Below, one piece after another: positions 4,815 through 5,782 of a stretch of DNA of 5,782 nucleotides. The notes beneath the pieces are model-generated. The model did not search any database. It was not told the origin of the DNA and saw only the letters and a list, made by a program, of their open reading frames with translations. Each line of letters opens with the position of its first letter. The first letter of the stretch is position 1. Source of the stretch: Rikenellaceae bacterium (lineage in GTDB: Bacteria; Bacteroidota; Bacteroidia; Bacteroidales; UBA932). Made by a program: the position numbers and the translations under genes. The stretch is from positions 1-5,782 of the forward strand of contig JAAZIW010000226.1 of assembly GCA_012800665.1 (NCBI GenBank), in the 5' to 3' direction.

Positions 4815-5782
4815 CCTTTGCGGCAGACTCCCCTGCTAACTTTCCCGTACAGAAGGCCAAGTGCATATTATATCCGCCCGTATCGGCATCCATATCAAGA
4901 ACTTCACCGCAGAAGTACAGCCCCGGCCGTATTTTGGATTCTAATGTTTTGGCCACCACCTCAGAGGTATTTACACCTCCGGCGGTAATTACGGCACGCT
5001 CATATCCTACAAAGCCCTCTATTTCGAATTTCCATTCTTTGAGAGTTTTGGCTATTGTTGGAAGATTCACCCATAGCTTTGAGTCGCTCCTGCCGCGTTG
5101 CTCCAAAGTGGTAATACCGGGATTCATGGCACGGAATGCAGGAATCAAATCCCAAGGCATAAGTTTCCCGAGCAAGATACGGCATTTTTCTTTTTCACGA
5201 AGTCCGATGCTGCGCTTGTCCCTATCCACCTCTTGCCAAAGCTCTTTTACGCGGGCGGATAATTCTGCGAGCGGCACACCCGGCTTAAGGTCCAGTGCCA
5301 CAGTCACTTTAGAGCCGTTTATAATCGTTTTAACCGCTTTTCTGCTGATTTGGAAGCCGACAGGACCTTCAATTCCGCCGTCGGTAAAATCCACATCGCC
5401 AAACTCGCTTTGAGCCGGAACACCATCTACAAGCAAGTGAACGGCTACATTTTTTAGTTGAATCCCGCAAAGCATCCTGCCTGTTCCGCTAAGAGGAAGC
5501 GCTCTGTCTATATGATGGGGCAAATTAGCGGATTCATGCGGAAGGGTAGATTCGGGTAAAACTGCGGCTTGGGGTGAAGATTGGGGTAAGTGGGCGGATG
5601 CGGAAGGCTTTACCTTATACCCCTTTGGCACCAATGCGGTAAGGGCTGGAAAGAGAGGAGTTAGAGAGTGCCCGGCGGTTTGAGCGAAAGCATAGCCGTC
5701 ACCTGTAGAGCCCGTAGTCGGATAACTGAGTCCGCCGGTGGCGATAATCAATTTATCGCAAGTGTAATTTGAGGCCAAAGCG
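4795..5782 (-). CDS. HI0933-family NAD(P)/FAD-dependent oxidoreductase, 3' part
   Basis: This is the C-terminal 328 or so codons of a flavoprotein of the HI0933 family (also named BaiN/RdsA-like or aminoacetone oxidase-like). The frame is open to the right edge; the codon at 5776-5778 is TTG, read as internal leucine, so no true start is in the window and the N-terminal Rossmann FAD-binding part (roughly 100-130 residues) lies outside. Seen: CDKLIIATGGLSYPTTGSTGDGY (counting from 5778, residues 8-29), a family signature; GGIEGPVGFQIS (134-145); AVITAGGVNTSEV (262-274); and GLYFCGEVLDMDADTGGYN (286-304), the C-terminal FAD contact. An unusual Ser/Pro/Ala-rich insertion occupies about residues 56-100 (window 5479-5613). 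Its substrate is not known; the family names rest on a few characterised members. The stop lies inside the end of cdd on the opposite strand and no terminator is visible. Confidence 0.9.
   Translation of the reverse strand, partial: ALASNYTCDKLIIATGGLSYPTTGSTGDGYAFAQTAGHSLTPLFPALTALVPKGYKVKPSASAHLPQSSPQAAVLPESTLPHESANLPHHIDRALPLSGTGRMLCGIQLKNVAVHLLVDGVPAQSEFGDVDFTDGGIEGPVGFQISRKAVKTIINGSKVTVALDLKPGVPLAELSARVKELWQEVDRDKRSIGLREKEKCRILLGKLMPWDLIPAFRAMNPGITTLEQRGRSDSKLWVNLPTIAKTLKEWKFEIEGFVGYERAVITAGGVNTSEVVAKTLESKIRPGLYFCGEVLDMDADTGGYNMHLAFCTGKLAGESAAKAICCRK
5536..5607. repeat. G-rich micro-repeats inside the flavoprotein insertion
   Basis: ATGCGGAAGG occurs twice (5536-5545 and 5598-5607), 62 bp apart. 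GATTCGGGTAA (5549-5559) recurs with one change as GATTGGGGTAA (5579-5589), exactly 30 bp or ten codons apart. On the coding strand they give a degenerate Leu-Pro-x-Ser pattern (LPQSS, LPEST, LPHES, LPHH). This suggests the insertion grew by local duplication such as slippage, rather than by acquiring a folded domain. Confidence 0.55.

Noticed and set aside
4760..5413. A 217-codon open frame on the + strand across the end of cdd and the flavoprotein gene
   Set aside because: It starts inside cdd in another frame and then lies opposite the FAD-binding C-terminal motifs of the HI0933-type gene. It shows no protein-like motif.
5776..5778. A translation start for the flavoprotein at 5778
   Set aside because: The codon is TTG, the frame stays open to the window edge, and the conserved ATGG motif follows within 15 residues whereas the family has a long FAD-binding N terminus before it. 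The gene is cut by the window edge.

Overview
The window looks like ordinary chromosomal sequence from a member of the Bacteroidota, probably Bacteroidales. Three things point there. None of the four gene starts has a Shine-Dalgarno sequence; most have A-rich leaders instead. Several intergenic gaps carry the Bacteroidota-type -7 element TAnnTTTG, the clearest being TAACTTTG ahead of the cytidine deaminase. The protein families also fit: a phosphate-selective-type porin of the Bacteroidota kind and an MnmA with a long central insertion. Base composition is moderate, with AT-rich gaps and no strong compositional break. I see no insertion sequence, phage gene, CRISPR array, tRNA or rRNA.

Layout. 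Positions 1-217 are non-coding or nearly so: a -7-like element, a rho-independent terminator pointing right (99-124) and AT-rich imperfect repeats. Together the first two could bound a small RNA of about 95 nt; alternatively this is the tail of an off-window gene. mnmA (tRNA U34 2-thiolation) runs leftward from 1522 to 218. A 60-bp divergent gap (1523-1582) separates it from a rightward pair: an outer-membrane porin (1583-2773) and, 22 bp later, aspA (aspartate ammonia-lyase, 2796-4211). A strong terminator (4242-4291) ends that pair. Directly after it comes a well-matched promoter (4289-4320) for cdd (cytidine deaminase, 4341-4814). The last gene, an HI0933-type flavoprotein oxidoreductase, reads leftward from beyond the right edge to 4795, and its 3' end overlaps the end of cdd by 20 bp.

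How the genes relate. Porin plus aspA is the only likely operon: a porin could admit small acidic solutes and aspartase would convert aspartate to fumarate and ammonia, feeding fumarate respiration. That link is inferred from spacing alone. The other genes are housekeeping functions (tRNA modification, pyrimidine salvage, flavoprotein redox) with no obvious shared pathway. I found no convincing new multi-gene system. The items most worth a second look are the possible small RNA at the left edge, the probably leaderless GTG start of mnmA in a compact divergent promoter, and low-complexity or lineage-type insertions in two otherwise conserved enzymes.
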